A stretch of DNA of 64,000 bases from Pseudomonas sp. ANT_J12 (GTDB lineage: Bacteria; Pseudomonadota; Gammaproteobacteria; Pseudomonadales; Pseudomonadaceae): NCBI RefSeq assembly GCF_008370045.1, contig NZ_VOBN01000003.1, forward strand, positions 372,001-436,000, read 5' to 3'. A program made the position numbers and the translations under genes. The notes under the pieces are model-generated. The model did not search any database. It worked only from the letters and a program-made list of their open reading frames with translations, and was not told where the DNA came from. Numbering within the stretch: the first letter of the stretch is position 1; the number at the start of each line of letters is the position of its first letter. Below, in pieces: positions 1 through 7,585 of this stretch.

Positions 1-374
1 GTGCCTTCACGATCACCCGCGTACCGTCGCGTCAGCGGAAACGCCGGCAACCAGGCCTCGCGACGCACGGTCCAGCTTTCATAGGTGGGCGTCAGTTGGT
101 CGGGTGCGTCCAGGCAGCCGAGGTTGACTTCGATCTCGTCGGCGCTGCGGTTGAACACCGACGAGCCGCAGCGGGGACAGAAACACCGCCCGGCGTAGTC
201 GCGGGTTTCGCCTTCGATCGTCACCGCCTCCTGGGGGAAAATCGCCGAAGCGTGAAATAACGCTCCGTGATGTTTGCGGCAGTCGAGGCAGTGACACAGG
301 CCGACGCGATAGGGTCGGCCCGAGGCCTCGATCCGGACATTGCCGCACAGGCAACCGCCAGTGAATCGGTCCAT
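1..374 (-). CDS. GFA family (glutathione-dependent formaldehyde-activating-like) protein, 3' part cut by window edge
   Basis: The minus strand reads from an ATG at 374 without a stop to the window edge, giving 124 codons of a small zinc-binding protein. The reading starts MDRFTGGCLCGNV and continues with a CHCLDC motif (about residues 28-33) and CFCPRCGSS (about residues 67-75). These clustered Cys pairs are the zinc ligands of the GFA/CENP-V fold. Family members are about 130-140 residues, so only a few C-terminal residues are missing. Most GFA proteins have no proven substrate, and formaldehyde activation should not be assumed. It is divergent from the AraC-type regulator to its right, with about 120 bp between them. 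Confidence 0.85.
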   Translation of the reverse strand, partial: MDRFTGGCLCGNVRIEASGRPYRVGLCHCLDCRKHHGALFHASAIFPQEAVTIEGETRDYAGRCFCPRCGSSVFNRSADEIEVNLGCLDAPDQLTPTYESWTVRREAWLPAFPLTRRYAGDREG

Positions 375-495
375 GCTGTGTCTCCTCTGAAATCATGCGA
401 AAGGCCTGTTAAAAATAGTCCAAGCAACCCCCGTAACAAACCTGTCACGCCCCGCCTGCTATCTTCCCCGCCCTGCCCCCATTGCCCTGCCCAAG

Positions 496-1491
496 GTGCA
501 CCTCAAGGTGTTCTCAACCTCGACACGCCAGTCAATCATCCTCAGGTCCAACGACATGCGCTGCGACGACTTCGGCGCGCTGTTCTCGAAGCTGTTCGGC
601 AACCGCTACGCCGACACGCCGCCCCCGCCGGGGCACATCATCATCGGCGGGGTCTACGGCCGGCACGAAGGCGTGAGTTTTCGCCGTATGCACTATCGAG
701 GCGACTTCACGGTGGCCTTTCCCGATCCCGTGGATGAAATCACCTTCGTCATTCCCACCGCTGGCACGATTGTCTTCAACCACGGCACCGAGTCGGTAGG
801 CGTTGCCCACGTTGGGCTGGCGATCGACAAGGCGGATATTCGCTCGATGCGGTTTATCGACAACCATGCGCAGCACGGGATTTCGATCCGGCGCGGGCTG
901 ATCACCGAACGTCTGTCGATGCTGCTGGGCAAGCCGATCTTGAACCCGCTGATTTTCGAGCCGCAGGTGGATCTGGATTCCCCGGCGTTCCAGGGCATCA
1001 AGGCTTTGATCGATCTGGCCACAGGCACCGAGTTCGACCTGCTGATCAACGCCGGTACGCTGATACCCTCGCGCCTTCGGGAAATGCTGGTGGACGCGGT
1101 GCTGGAGGCCTGGCCGCACAACTTCAGCCAAGCCCTTCGCCGCCCTGAGCCGCTGATTGCGCCACGGCATGTGAAGCGGGCGGTCGAGTACATTCAGGCA
1201 CATCCCGACAACCTGGTCAGCGGCACGGAGCTGGCGCGGCTGAGCAACGTCAGCCAGCGTGCTTTGCAGGAGGGGTTTCGGCGGTTTGTGGGGATGTCGA
1301 TCGTGGCCTATCAGCGGCAGGTGCGTCTGGAGCGCGCCTACGCTGCACTGGCGGACGGTGCGTTCACGTCCGTGACCGAGGTGGCCGTGCGATACGGGTT
1401 CAGCAATGTCGGCAGGTTTTGCCAGTACTTTCAGAACGCCTACGGTATCAGCCCGGCGGAGGCGAAAAACGGCCTGAAAAACCGACGCTGA
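496..1491 (+). CDS. AraC family transcriptional regulator
   Basis: The product has 331 residues: an N-terminal ligand/oligomerisation region of the AraC-binding-like type (about 1-210) and a C-terminal AraC DNA-binding domain with two helix-turn-helix units. The first HTH is around GTELARLSNVSQRALQEGF and the second around VTEVAVRYGFSNVGRF, followed by the usual FQNAYGISPAEAK tail. The GTG at 496 is used because residues 5-20 resemble the start of related regulators; an in-frame ATG lies at 556. The inducer and target are unknown. The adjacent divergent GFA gene is the obvious candidate target, but that is inference. Confidence 0.85.
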   Translation: MHLKVFSTSTRQSIILRSNDMRCDDFGALFSKLFGNRYADTPPPPGHIIIGGVYGRHEGVSFRRMHYRGDFTVAFPDPVDEITFVIPTAGTIVFNHGTESVGVAHVGLAIDKADIRSMRFIDNHAQHGISIRRGLITERLSMLLGKPILNPLIFEPQVDLDSPAFQGIKALIDLATGTEFDLLINAGTLIPSRLREMLVDAVLEAWPHNFSQALRRPEPLIAPRHVKRAVEYIQAHPDNLVSGTELARLSNVSQRALQEGFRRFVGMSIVAYQRQVRLERAYAALADGAFTSVTEVAVRYGFSNVGRFCQYFQNAYGISPAEAKNGLKNRR

Positions 1492-1505
1492 ACACGACGA
1501 GCAAC

Positions 1506-1613
1506 CTGTGGCGAGGGAGCTTGCTCCCGCTGGGTCGCGAAGCGGCCCCCTGCTCTATCTGAAAAGCAGGGGACTGTTGCGCAGTCCAGCGGGAGCAAGC
1601 TCCCTCGCCACAG
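1506..1613. repeat. REP pair (inverted, BIME-like)
   Basis: Two inverted copies of the ctgtggcgagggagcttgct REP motif flank a short spacer. The arms are near-perfect complements, so the transcript could fold into a long hairpin. It lies between the AraC gene and the convergent phosphatase-autotransporter gene, the usual place for such elements. Confidence 0.9.
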
Positions 1614-1625
1614 TTTGGGTGTTGA

Positions 1626-3545
1626 TCAGAACAGATAGCTGGCCTTGAGACCGCCGCTGAAGCCGTGGCTGTCACCTCCACCGCTGGCGCCGACTTCGGC
1701 ACCCAGGCTCAATGCGCCAAGGTTGGCCATGAGATTGACGCCGCCGCTGAACTGATCGCGGTTGTCGAAGGCGGCACGCTGTTCGATGTCCAGGCCCAGC
1801 AAGTGGCCTTCGCTGTCGACGGTGTGATCGCCCAGCACATGCTCGTAACCCACTTCAACACCCGGCACCAGGTTCCACGCGCCCATGCCCATCGGTGCGA
1901 ACGAGGCCTTGAGGTTGGCCACGGCACTGCGGCGGGTGGCCTGGAGGCCATCGACATCGAGGGCCAGTTCGCTGCCCTTCTCCTGAAAGCCCGACACGTC
2001 CAGATGACTGACGCGCACACCGAGACTCGGTTCGAGGATCATGCCGCTCACCGGCAAACGGTAGCCCAGCGCCAGGCTCGCTCCACTGAGGTTGCCATGG
2101 CTGTCGCCCTTGGCCGAACCGAGCCCACCGCCGAGGTCGCGCTTGCTGTCGTAGTCGAGCCAACCGGCATTGACGTCGGCGTCGACAAATAGTCCGCGTT
2201 CCAGACCGCCCGGCGCATAACGCGCACCCACGCTGAAAAAGGTCAGGTCGGTATCCGCCTCGCCGCCCGCCCCGCCGACATTGCCGCGACTGTAGCCGAA
2301 GCCGGCATGGGCGCTAAGTTGTTCGGATAAGCGTTGCGTCAGGCCGACCATCAACCCTTGGCTGTGCTCGTTGCTGCTGGCGGTGTGGGCCGAGCCGTCA
2401 GTGCCCAGATAGCCCGTCAGCGCAGTGCTCCATAACCGGTATTGGCCGACCTTGAGGTCCGTGCCGCTGCTGAACGGCGCCGACGCCTGTTCAATCATCG
2501 CGCCTTGACGCAGCAGATAACTGGCAGCGTCCGCATGCACCTGGCCGCCGACGGTGGATTCGACCCCACCGAGGCTGCCGGCATCGATGGCCGATTGCAG
2601 GTAGTTGTTGTAGGCGCTGTAGGTGCCGGAGAGGTGGCTGTTCTGCAACTGTTGCAACAACTGCGCGCCGGCAGCGGCATTGCCGATCAGGCCGGCCTGG
2701 CCCGGCAGGCTGTTGTATTCGACCATTTTGCCGCGCAACACATAGAGGGTTTCCTGGGACAGACCCAGGCCTTGCTTGAGGTAATTGTCCATGCTGCCGT
2801 ATTGCGCGATCACCTGATCCAGACCTGCCTGCAAGTAGCTGGCCTCGACCCCGAGCAGCGGCGCATAGACCGCCGCCATGCCCGCCGGCATCGCCTTCAG
2901 GGTCGCGGCCACCCGCGCGGCGGTGTAGTCGTTGGTCGCCAGGTAGTTGCTCATGATCGTGGCACTGTCGACGCCTGCGATGCTCTGCAACACAGCCGCA
3001 GTCCAACCGGTGCGGTCCTTGCCGGCGGTGCAGTGGAACAGCGCGGCGCCGTCGACACTCGCCAGTTCATTGAACAACCGGGTGAACTGGCTGCGCATCC
3101 CCGCATCACTGACGAACGCGCGGTTGGTCTGCTGCATCATGGCGATGGCATCGGCGGCGCTTTTGAACGAGACCGTGGTGATGTTCGCGCCGGACGTGGT
3201 GCTGCCGATGATGTCGATGTTCTCGTAGGTCGCCCCGGTGAGTAGTGTGTCGGGCGTGGCGGCGATCTCACTCGGCGTGCGCAGGTCGTAGATCGCCTTG
3301 ATGCCGAGGCCATTCAACGTGGCCAGATCCGCCGCCGACGGCGTCAGCGCGTTGGAGCGATAGAACACGCCGCTGCGCATCGTGCCATCGTGGGCCGTGG
3401 AGTAGGCGGTGGTAATGCCGGCGATATCGCGGAAATTGTCGATGCTGCGCAGGTGCGGAGTATCGAGGGCAGTGCTCTCGGCAGCCTGGGCGGCGGCAAT
3501 GGACAGGCTCAAAACGGACAGCGAACACAGAAGACGTTGAAACAC
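1626..3545 (-). CDS. Secreted tyrosine phosphatase fused to an autotransporter beta-barrel
   Basis: The product has 639 residues. Residues 1-21 form a Sec signal peptide ending AAAQA. Residues about 25-290 are a tyrosine phosphatase-like domain (Y_phosphatase3 type) with an early NFRDIAG motif, an ALTPS stretch, a YDLRTPSE loop and the catalytic P-loop HCTAGKDRTGW, giving nucleophile Cys172 and Arg178. A linker leads into a C-terminal region (about 370-639) with alternating beta segments and a terminal aromatic residue (ASYLF), typical of autotransporter barrels. The phosphatase would therefore be exported to the cell surface or released. The gene is monocistronic between a REP pair and its own 5' region. 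The substrate (phosphoprotein or phosphoinositide) cannot be told from sequence. Confidence 0.9.
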   Translation of the reverse strand: MFQRLLCSLSVLSLSIAAAQAAESTALDTPHLRSIDNFRDIAGITTAYSTAHDGTMRSGVFYRSNALTPSAADLATLNGLGIKAIYDLRTPSEIAATPDTLLTGATYENIDIIGSTTSGANITTVSFKSAADAIAMMQQTNRAFVSDAGMRSQFTRLFNELASVDGAALFHCTAGKDRTGWTAAVLQSIAGVDSATIMSNYLATNDYTAARVAATLKAMPAGMAAVYAPLLGVEASYLQAGLDQVIAQYGSMDNYLKQGLGLSQETLYVLRGKMVEYNSLPGQAGLIGNAAAGAQLLQQLQNSHLSGTYSAYNNYLQSAIDAGSLGGVESTVGGQVHADAASYLLRQGAMIEQASAPFSSGTDLKVGQYRLWSTALTGYLGTDGSAHTASSNEHSQGLMVGLTQRLSEQLSAHAGFGYSRGNVGGAGGEADTDLTFFSVGARYAPGGLERGLFVDADVNAGWLDYDSKRDLGGGLGSAKGDSHGNLSGASLALGYRLPVSGMILEPSLGVRVSHLDVSGFQEKGSELALDVDGLQATRRSAVANLKASFAPMGMGAWNLVPGVEVGYEHVLGDHTVDSEGHLLGLDIEQRAAFDNRDQFSGGVNLMANLGALSLGAEVGASGGGDSHGFSGGLKASYLF

Positions 3546-3763
3546 GGGGCAGCCTCATTGGAAACGCGTTGGGCTGGCCACTATCTGCAATGAAGTGAGA
3601 CTGAATGTGACAAATGGCCGAGGGTTGAAAATGCCGGCGCGATGGGGCCGTGGTGTGCGTTTTCTGTCCATGTTCGTGCGACTTGTGCCGCTCGTCAGTG
3701 GCTTAGCACCTTTTCCCGTCCTGTTCTTCCAACGTTTTGTACCCCTCGCTGGAGGATAAAACG

Positions 3764-4012
3764 ATGAACAGAACAATCGCCGCGCTCACCTTCGCGAGCC
3801 TGCTGATGCCCTGCAGCCTTGTCGCGTTGGCCGCCGAGAAGACCGCCGCAGAATCCGCCACCCCGGCCACCGCTGAATCCAACGACGAAAAGGCCAACAA
3901 AAAGGGCGAGGAAGCGTCAGGTTCAAGCTCCGGCGCCGACTCCCAATCCATGGAAAAAGAAGCCGACTCCTCGACCGAAACGACGGACAAGCCACAACCG
4001 CCGAAACAGTGA
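3764..4012 (+). CDS. Small secreted acidic low-complexity protein
   Basis: 82 residues from the ATG at 3764, chosen because GGAGG lies at 3751-3755; an in-frame TTG upstream has no such support. Residues 1-23 (MNRTIAALTF to ALA) look like a Sec signal peptide with a cleavable AxA-type end. The mature part is rich in Ala, Ser, Glu, Lys and Thr with no hydrophobic core, so it is probably disordered in the periplasm. No known domain was recognised. It stands alone between the divergent phosphatase gene and the convergent pilin gene. Confidence 0.7.
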   Translation: MNRTIAALTFASLLMPCSLVALAAEKTAAESATPATAESNDEKANKKGEEASGSSSGADSQSMEKEADSSTETTDKPQPPKQ

Positions 4013-4144
4013 CGGTGTTGCCCCAAGTTGTGCGCGACATCCGTAATGCGTACCGCCACATGCGTGATTCCCGGCACCGGGTTTGCGTTGAGCGTCAGGG
4101 CACAAAATAAAACCCTCTATTACAGTCGCTGCCCCCCTTATCTT

Positions 4145-4732
4145 TTATTCATATGAGATTTCAAACGGCAAGCTCGAATTCGCCACCCCGGCCTTGATCG
4201 CTTGGCCATTGAGCACATACGCCGCGCCGACTTCGACCGTTCCATAACCCGCACCGCCGCCGACGGATTTCAAGTTACCGACGATGGTGTTATCGAAGGT
4301 GCTCCCCAGGTTGATAATCCGATTGCCTTCATTCACCGCAACGATCGCAATGGCACCACCCTTGGCTGCGTTGCCGCCCCCGGTACCGGTCACCTTGAGT
4401 AACCGACGATCATTCGGATCGACGCCCGTGCCGCCCGTCGTCGCTTTAAAGGTCATCACAATGGTCCGGAAGGAACCTCTTGAGGCGCAAAAGACTTCCA
4501 GTGTGATTTTCCTGACGCCCTGGGTCACGAAAGACGCACCGCTGACACTCGGCATATTGGTAAAGGCCACATCCCCCATGTTGATCTTCTGTTTGAGGTC
4601 ACCGGTCTCGACACTGCAGCTTTTATCCACATAAGTACCGGTAAAACGGACGGTGCCTGTCGCTGCAAACGTCATGCTCGGGAGCAGGACGGAGACTACA
4701 AAAGCGCTTATTGAACTTGAAACGTTCTTCAT
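4145..4732 (-). CDS. Fimbrial (type 1 pilin-like) protein, orphan
   Basis: 195 residues from the ATG at 4732; an in-frame GTG at 4759 would add nine. The N-terminus has a Sec signal peptide ending in TFAA, followed by TGTVRFTGTYVDKSCSVE. The early Cys and a second Cys about 50 residues on (EVFCASRG) form the disulfide of chaperone-usher pilins. The C-terminus ends in a beta-strand with a penultimate Tyr (FEISYE), as in donor-strand pilin subunits. No chaperone, usher or other pilin gene is nearby, so assembly would depend on a system elsewhere. An adhesin-type or non-fimbrial periplasmic role is also possible. Confidence 0.8.
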   Translation of the reverse strand: MKNVSSSISAFVVSVLLPSMTFAATGTVRFTGTYVDKSCSVETGDLKQKINMGDVAFTNMPSVSGASFVTQGVRKITLEVFCASRGSFRTIVMTFKATTGGTGVDPNDRRLLKVTGTGGGNAAKGGAIAIVAVNEGNRIINLGSTFDNTIVGNLKSVGGGAGYGTVEVGAAYVLNGQAIKAGVANSSLPFEISYE

Positions 4733-4974
4733 TGACTTGATCACCCCCGCAATTGGCACTGCTCAATCTGTTTCTTTAATCACCGAACGATTGTGAACAA
4801 TGCCCGAAGCTGTCCAGACTAGAGACTGGCGTGGAAGATCGTTGTAGGAGCACTCCGATGAAAATGTAGGACCACAACGATCGATCATGAATGATGGGGA
4901 CTACAAAAAAGGTGTCTCGATTCTGCTGGCGTGGCACGTAAACTGATCCACACTCAATCCCAATCGAAAAAATC

Positions 4975-5220
4975 ATGAGGCCCGCAGTGCGAACATTTGA
5001 TCTGATCCGCGATGCCGTTTTGCCTGAGTTCCGCGACCGGGTGTCCGAATACCTGGTCGAGTACGAAATCGTGCTGCGCGAGCAGGCGCCCGATTCGGAG
5101 TCGGTGCGCGCGGTCGCCAACCAGTTGCGCGGGTATTTGCGCGGCCTCAACACCACGCGAGTGCTGGGCATGGCCGACTGGGAAGAGCTGGATCGGCGGA
5201 TTGTGGAGTCGTGGCTTTAG
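4975..5220 (+). CDS. Small conserved hypothetical protein
   Basis: 81 residues, rich in Arg, Glu and Val, with helical amphipathic character and no signal peptide or membrane segment. The start at 4975 is an ATG without a good Shine-Dalgarno sequence. The codon usage is normal for the genome and the frame is open with no competing gene on the other strand. No domain was recognised. It lies 78 bp upstream of the diguanylate cyclase gene, possibly co-transcribed. Confidence 0.6.
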   Translation: MRPAVRTFDLIRDAVLPEFRDRVSEYLVEYEIVLREQAPDSESVRAVANQLRGYLRGLNTTRVLGMADWEELDRRIVESWL

Positions 5221-5298
5221 CGCCGGCCTCTGCGAAAAACAGGGCCAAACGCATACAATCGCCGTCTCTCTCCAAAAACCAGCCAGGCCCGTCAGGAA

Positions 5299-6486
5299 AT
5301 GCCGCTCGACCCGCTCACGATGTTGACACTCTCGGTCGCGCTTGCCGCGGCCGCCGCGCTGTACCTGGCGATCGAATGGCGCAGTATTCGTGAGCCTTCG
5401 CTGCTGTTCTGGAGCGCCGGGTTTGCCACGATCAGCGTGGGCTCCACCCTCGCCCTGCTACGCAGCAGCGGTTTTCTGCTGATCGGCATCTGGTTCGCCA
5501 ACGGCCTGCTGGTGACCGCCCACTTCCTGTTCCTGCTCGGCGTTGCGCGCTTCACGCAAACGCGCCTGTCCCGCGGCTGGTGGCTGATCTTCCTCGTTTG
5601 GCTGGCCATGCTGTTGTTACCGGACGGGCCCATCTGGTCGAAAGTCATGCTGCTGGCCAACTCGCTGCTGGTCGCGCTATCGACGTTGCGGGCCAGTTTA
5701 CTCTTGCGCCCGCACGGCAAGTCGTTGAGCGTGGGCGCGGTGCAGTTGCGTTATGTGCTGCTGATCCACGGCAGCTTCTATGTGGCCAAGGCACTGACCG
5801 CCGTGATTCCCGGCACGCTGATCGATCTGGCCGCGTTGCGGGGCGAGATCATTCAGATTTCCCTGGTCGAAGGCGCGATGGCAATCATGCTGATCGCGTT
5901 GTCGATGACCGGCACCGAACGCTACCGGCGGGAGAAACAGATCGCCCGGCTGGCGGCACGCGATCCGTTGACCGCCCTGTACAACCGCCGCGCCCTCGAA
6001 GTACGGGCACCGCGCCTGTTCGAGGACGTCTGCGCAACTCGCCCTGGCGCCTTGCTGCTGATCGATATCGACCACTTCAAACCGGTCAACGACCTGCACG
6101 GCCACACCGCCGGCGACCGCTTGCTCGTGGCCCTGAGCGAGCTGATTCGCGCGCACCTGCCCGAAGCGGCACTGGCGGCGCGACTTGGCGGTGACGAGTT
6201 CATCATCTTGCTCAATAACACCTCGACCGAGCGGGTCATCAGCCTGGGCAACGCTCTGCGCGAACAATTTCAGCAAACCGCCGCACAAACATTCACCACG
6301 CCCGAAACGGTGACGCTGAGCATCGGCGCCACCCTCTTCGATCAACCGCCCGTCAGCCTGGCAGCATTGATCGAGCAAGGCGACGCCGCGCTCTACGCGT
6401 CCAAGCGTGGCGGACGCGACAGCATTCGTCTGGTTGATCGGACAGTCGCCGGAAGCGAATCCATGCCCGACCGCGTTCAGCGTTAA
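5299..6486 (+). CDS. Membrane-anchored diguanylate cyclase (GGDEF)
   Basis: 395 residues. The N-terminal ~205 residues hold about six hydrophobic segments forming a membrane sensor domain of no recognised family. The C-terminal GGDEF domain (about 210-385) starts with ARDPLTALYNRRAL and carries DIDHFKPVND and an intact RLGGDEF active site, so it should make c-di-GMP from GTP. No RxxD inhibitory site is visible at the usual position five residues before the motif, so product feedback is probably absent. There is no EAL domain. The gene ends about 40 bp before the thioesterase gene, with which it may be co-transcribed. Confidence 0.9.
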   Translation: MPLDPLTMLTLSVALAAAAALYLAIEWRSIREPSLLFWSAGFATISVGSTLALLRSSGFLLIGIWFANGLLVTAHFLFLLGVARFTQTRLSRGWWLIFLVWLAMLLLPDGPIWSKVMLLANSLLVALSTLRASLLLRPHGKSLSVGAVQLRYVLLIHGSFYVAKALTAVIPGTLIDLAALRGEIIQISLVEGAMAIMLIALSMTGTERYRREKQIARLAARDPLTALYNRRALEVRAPRLFEDVCATRPGALLLIDIDHFKPVNDLHGHTAGDRLLVALSELIRAHLPEAALAARLGGDEFIILLNNTSTERVISLGNALREQFQQTAAQTFTTPETVTLSIGATLFDQPPVSLAALIEQGDAALYASKRGGRDSIRLVDRTVAGSESMPDRVQR

Positions 6487-6529
6487 ACTCCGCCAACGTC
6501 TGGCTCTAATCGTTCAGAAGGACCGCGCC

Positions 6530-7024
6530 ATGCCTCATTTCGAAACGTCCCTGCAAGACATCGCCGCGCCCGAAGGCGTCTGCTACGGCTGCGGCGGCAG
6601 CAACCCGCATGGGCTGCACATCAAGAGCGCCTGGGATGAAGACGGCGTGCACGTGATCGCCGAGCACATTCCCGATACCAAATACTGCGGCTGGCCGGAT
6701 CTGGTCTACGGCGGCTTGATCGCGATGCTGGTCGACTGCCACTCCAACTGGACGGCGATGGCCTATCACTACCGCGTGGAGCAGCGTGAACCGGGAAGCC
6801 TGCCGCGCATCGATTGCGTCACCGGCAACCTTGGGATCAAGTTCATCAAACCGACGCCCATGGGCGTGCCGCTGACCCTGCGAGCGAAAGTCGAGGGCGA
6901 TGTCGGGCGCAAAACCCGCGTCATCTGCGAGGTCTACGCCGGCGATGTGCTTACCGCGATCGGCGACTCGATCTTCGTGCGGGTGGACACCGGGCAATTG
7001 GCGAACACGGCGCACGGCCGATGA
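6530..7024 (+). CDS. PaaI-like hotdog-fold thioesterase
   Basis: 164 residues from the ATG at 6530, with AGAAGG just upstream; the open frame reaches further 5' but into the cyclase gene. The sequence has the PaaI/4HBT layout: a conserved CYGCGGSNPHGLHI entry, a VYGGLIAMLVDCHSNW helix that carries the catalytic acid region, and GNLGIKFIKPTPMG in the following strands. Such enzymes hydrolyse acyl-CoA thioesters, but the acyl chain here is unknown. The stop overlaps the next gene's ATG by 4 bp, so the two are translationally coupled. Confidence 0.85.
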   Translation: MPHFETSLQDIAAPEGVCYGCGGSNPHGLHIKSAWDEDGVHVIAEHIPDTKYCGWPDLVYGGLIAMLVDCHSNWTAMAYHYRVEQREPGSLPRIDCVTGNLGIKFIKPTPMGVPLTLRAKVEGDVGRKTRVICEVYAGDVLTAIGDSIFVRVDTGQLANTAHGR

Positions 7025-7479
7025 AAACCGGGGTCATTTCCGACACCCACGGCCTGCTCCGCCCCGAAGCCATCGCGGCCCTGCAAGGCTGTGAGCACAT
7101 CATTCACGCAGGCGATATCGGCAGCCCGGAGGTCCTCGCGCAGTTGGCAGCGATTGCGCCGGTGCAGGTGGTGCGCGGCAACAATGACCTGGACGCGCCC
7201 TGGGCGCGCGAATTGGCCGATTGTCTGCGTTTTGACCTCAACGGCTGGCAGGTGCTGCTGGTACACGACATCGCCGACGTGGCGGCCAATCTGGATGACA
7301 GTATCCAATTGGTGATCACCGGCCATTCGCACAAACCGAGCATCGAATGGCGCGGCCAGGTGCTTTACCTGAACCCGGGCAGCGCCGGGCGTCGGCGCTT
7401 CAAACTGCCGGTCACGCTGGCGCTGCTTGAGGTGCTCGCCGATTCCATCGAACCGCGCCTGGTGCCGCTGCTTGAATGA
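7021..7479 (+). CDS. YfcE/MJ0936-type metallophosphoesterase
   Basis: 152 residues starting at the ATG that overlaps the thioesterase stop (ATGA). It has the calcineurin-like metal motifs in order: ISDTHG (residues 6-11), HAGDIG (about 32-37), GNND (about 58-61), and GHSH (about 103-106) followed by LNPGSAG. All predicted metal ligands are present. Members of this small family hydrolyse phosphodiesters in vitro; the cellular substrate is usually unknown. The coupling to a thioesterase gene gives no clear pathway. Confidence 0.9.
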   Translation: MKTGVISDTHGLLRPEAIAALQGCEHIIHAGDIGSPEVLAQLAAIAPVQVVRGNNDLDAPWARELADCLRFDLNGWQVLLVHDIADVAANLDDSIQLVITGHSHKPSIEWRGQVLYLNPGSAGRRRFKLPVTLALLEVLADSIEPRLVPLLE

Positions 7480-7585
7480 TGGGTCGCCCTGCGCCGTGCT
7501 TAAATAGCGCCCATTGAAAGCCCAGACACTGCGCGCAATACCGTACAACGAGAACAACCATGAACAGCCATTTTGAGAGAACAGC

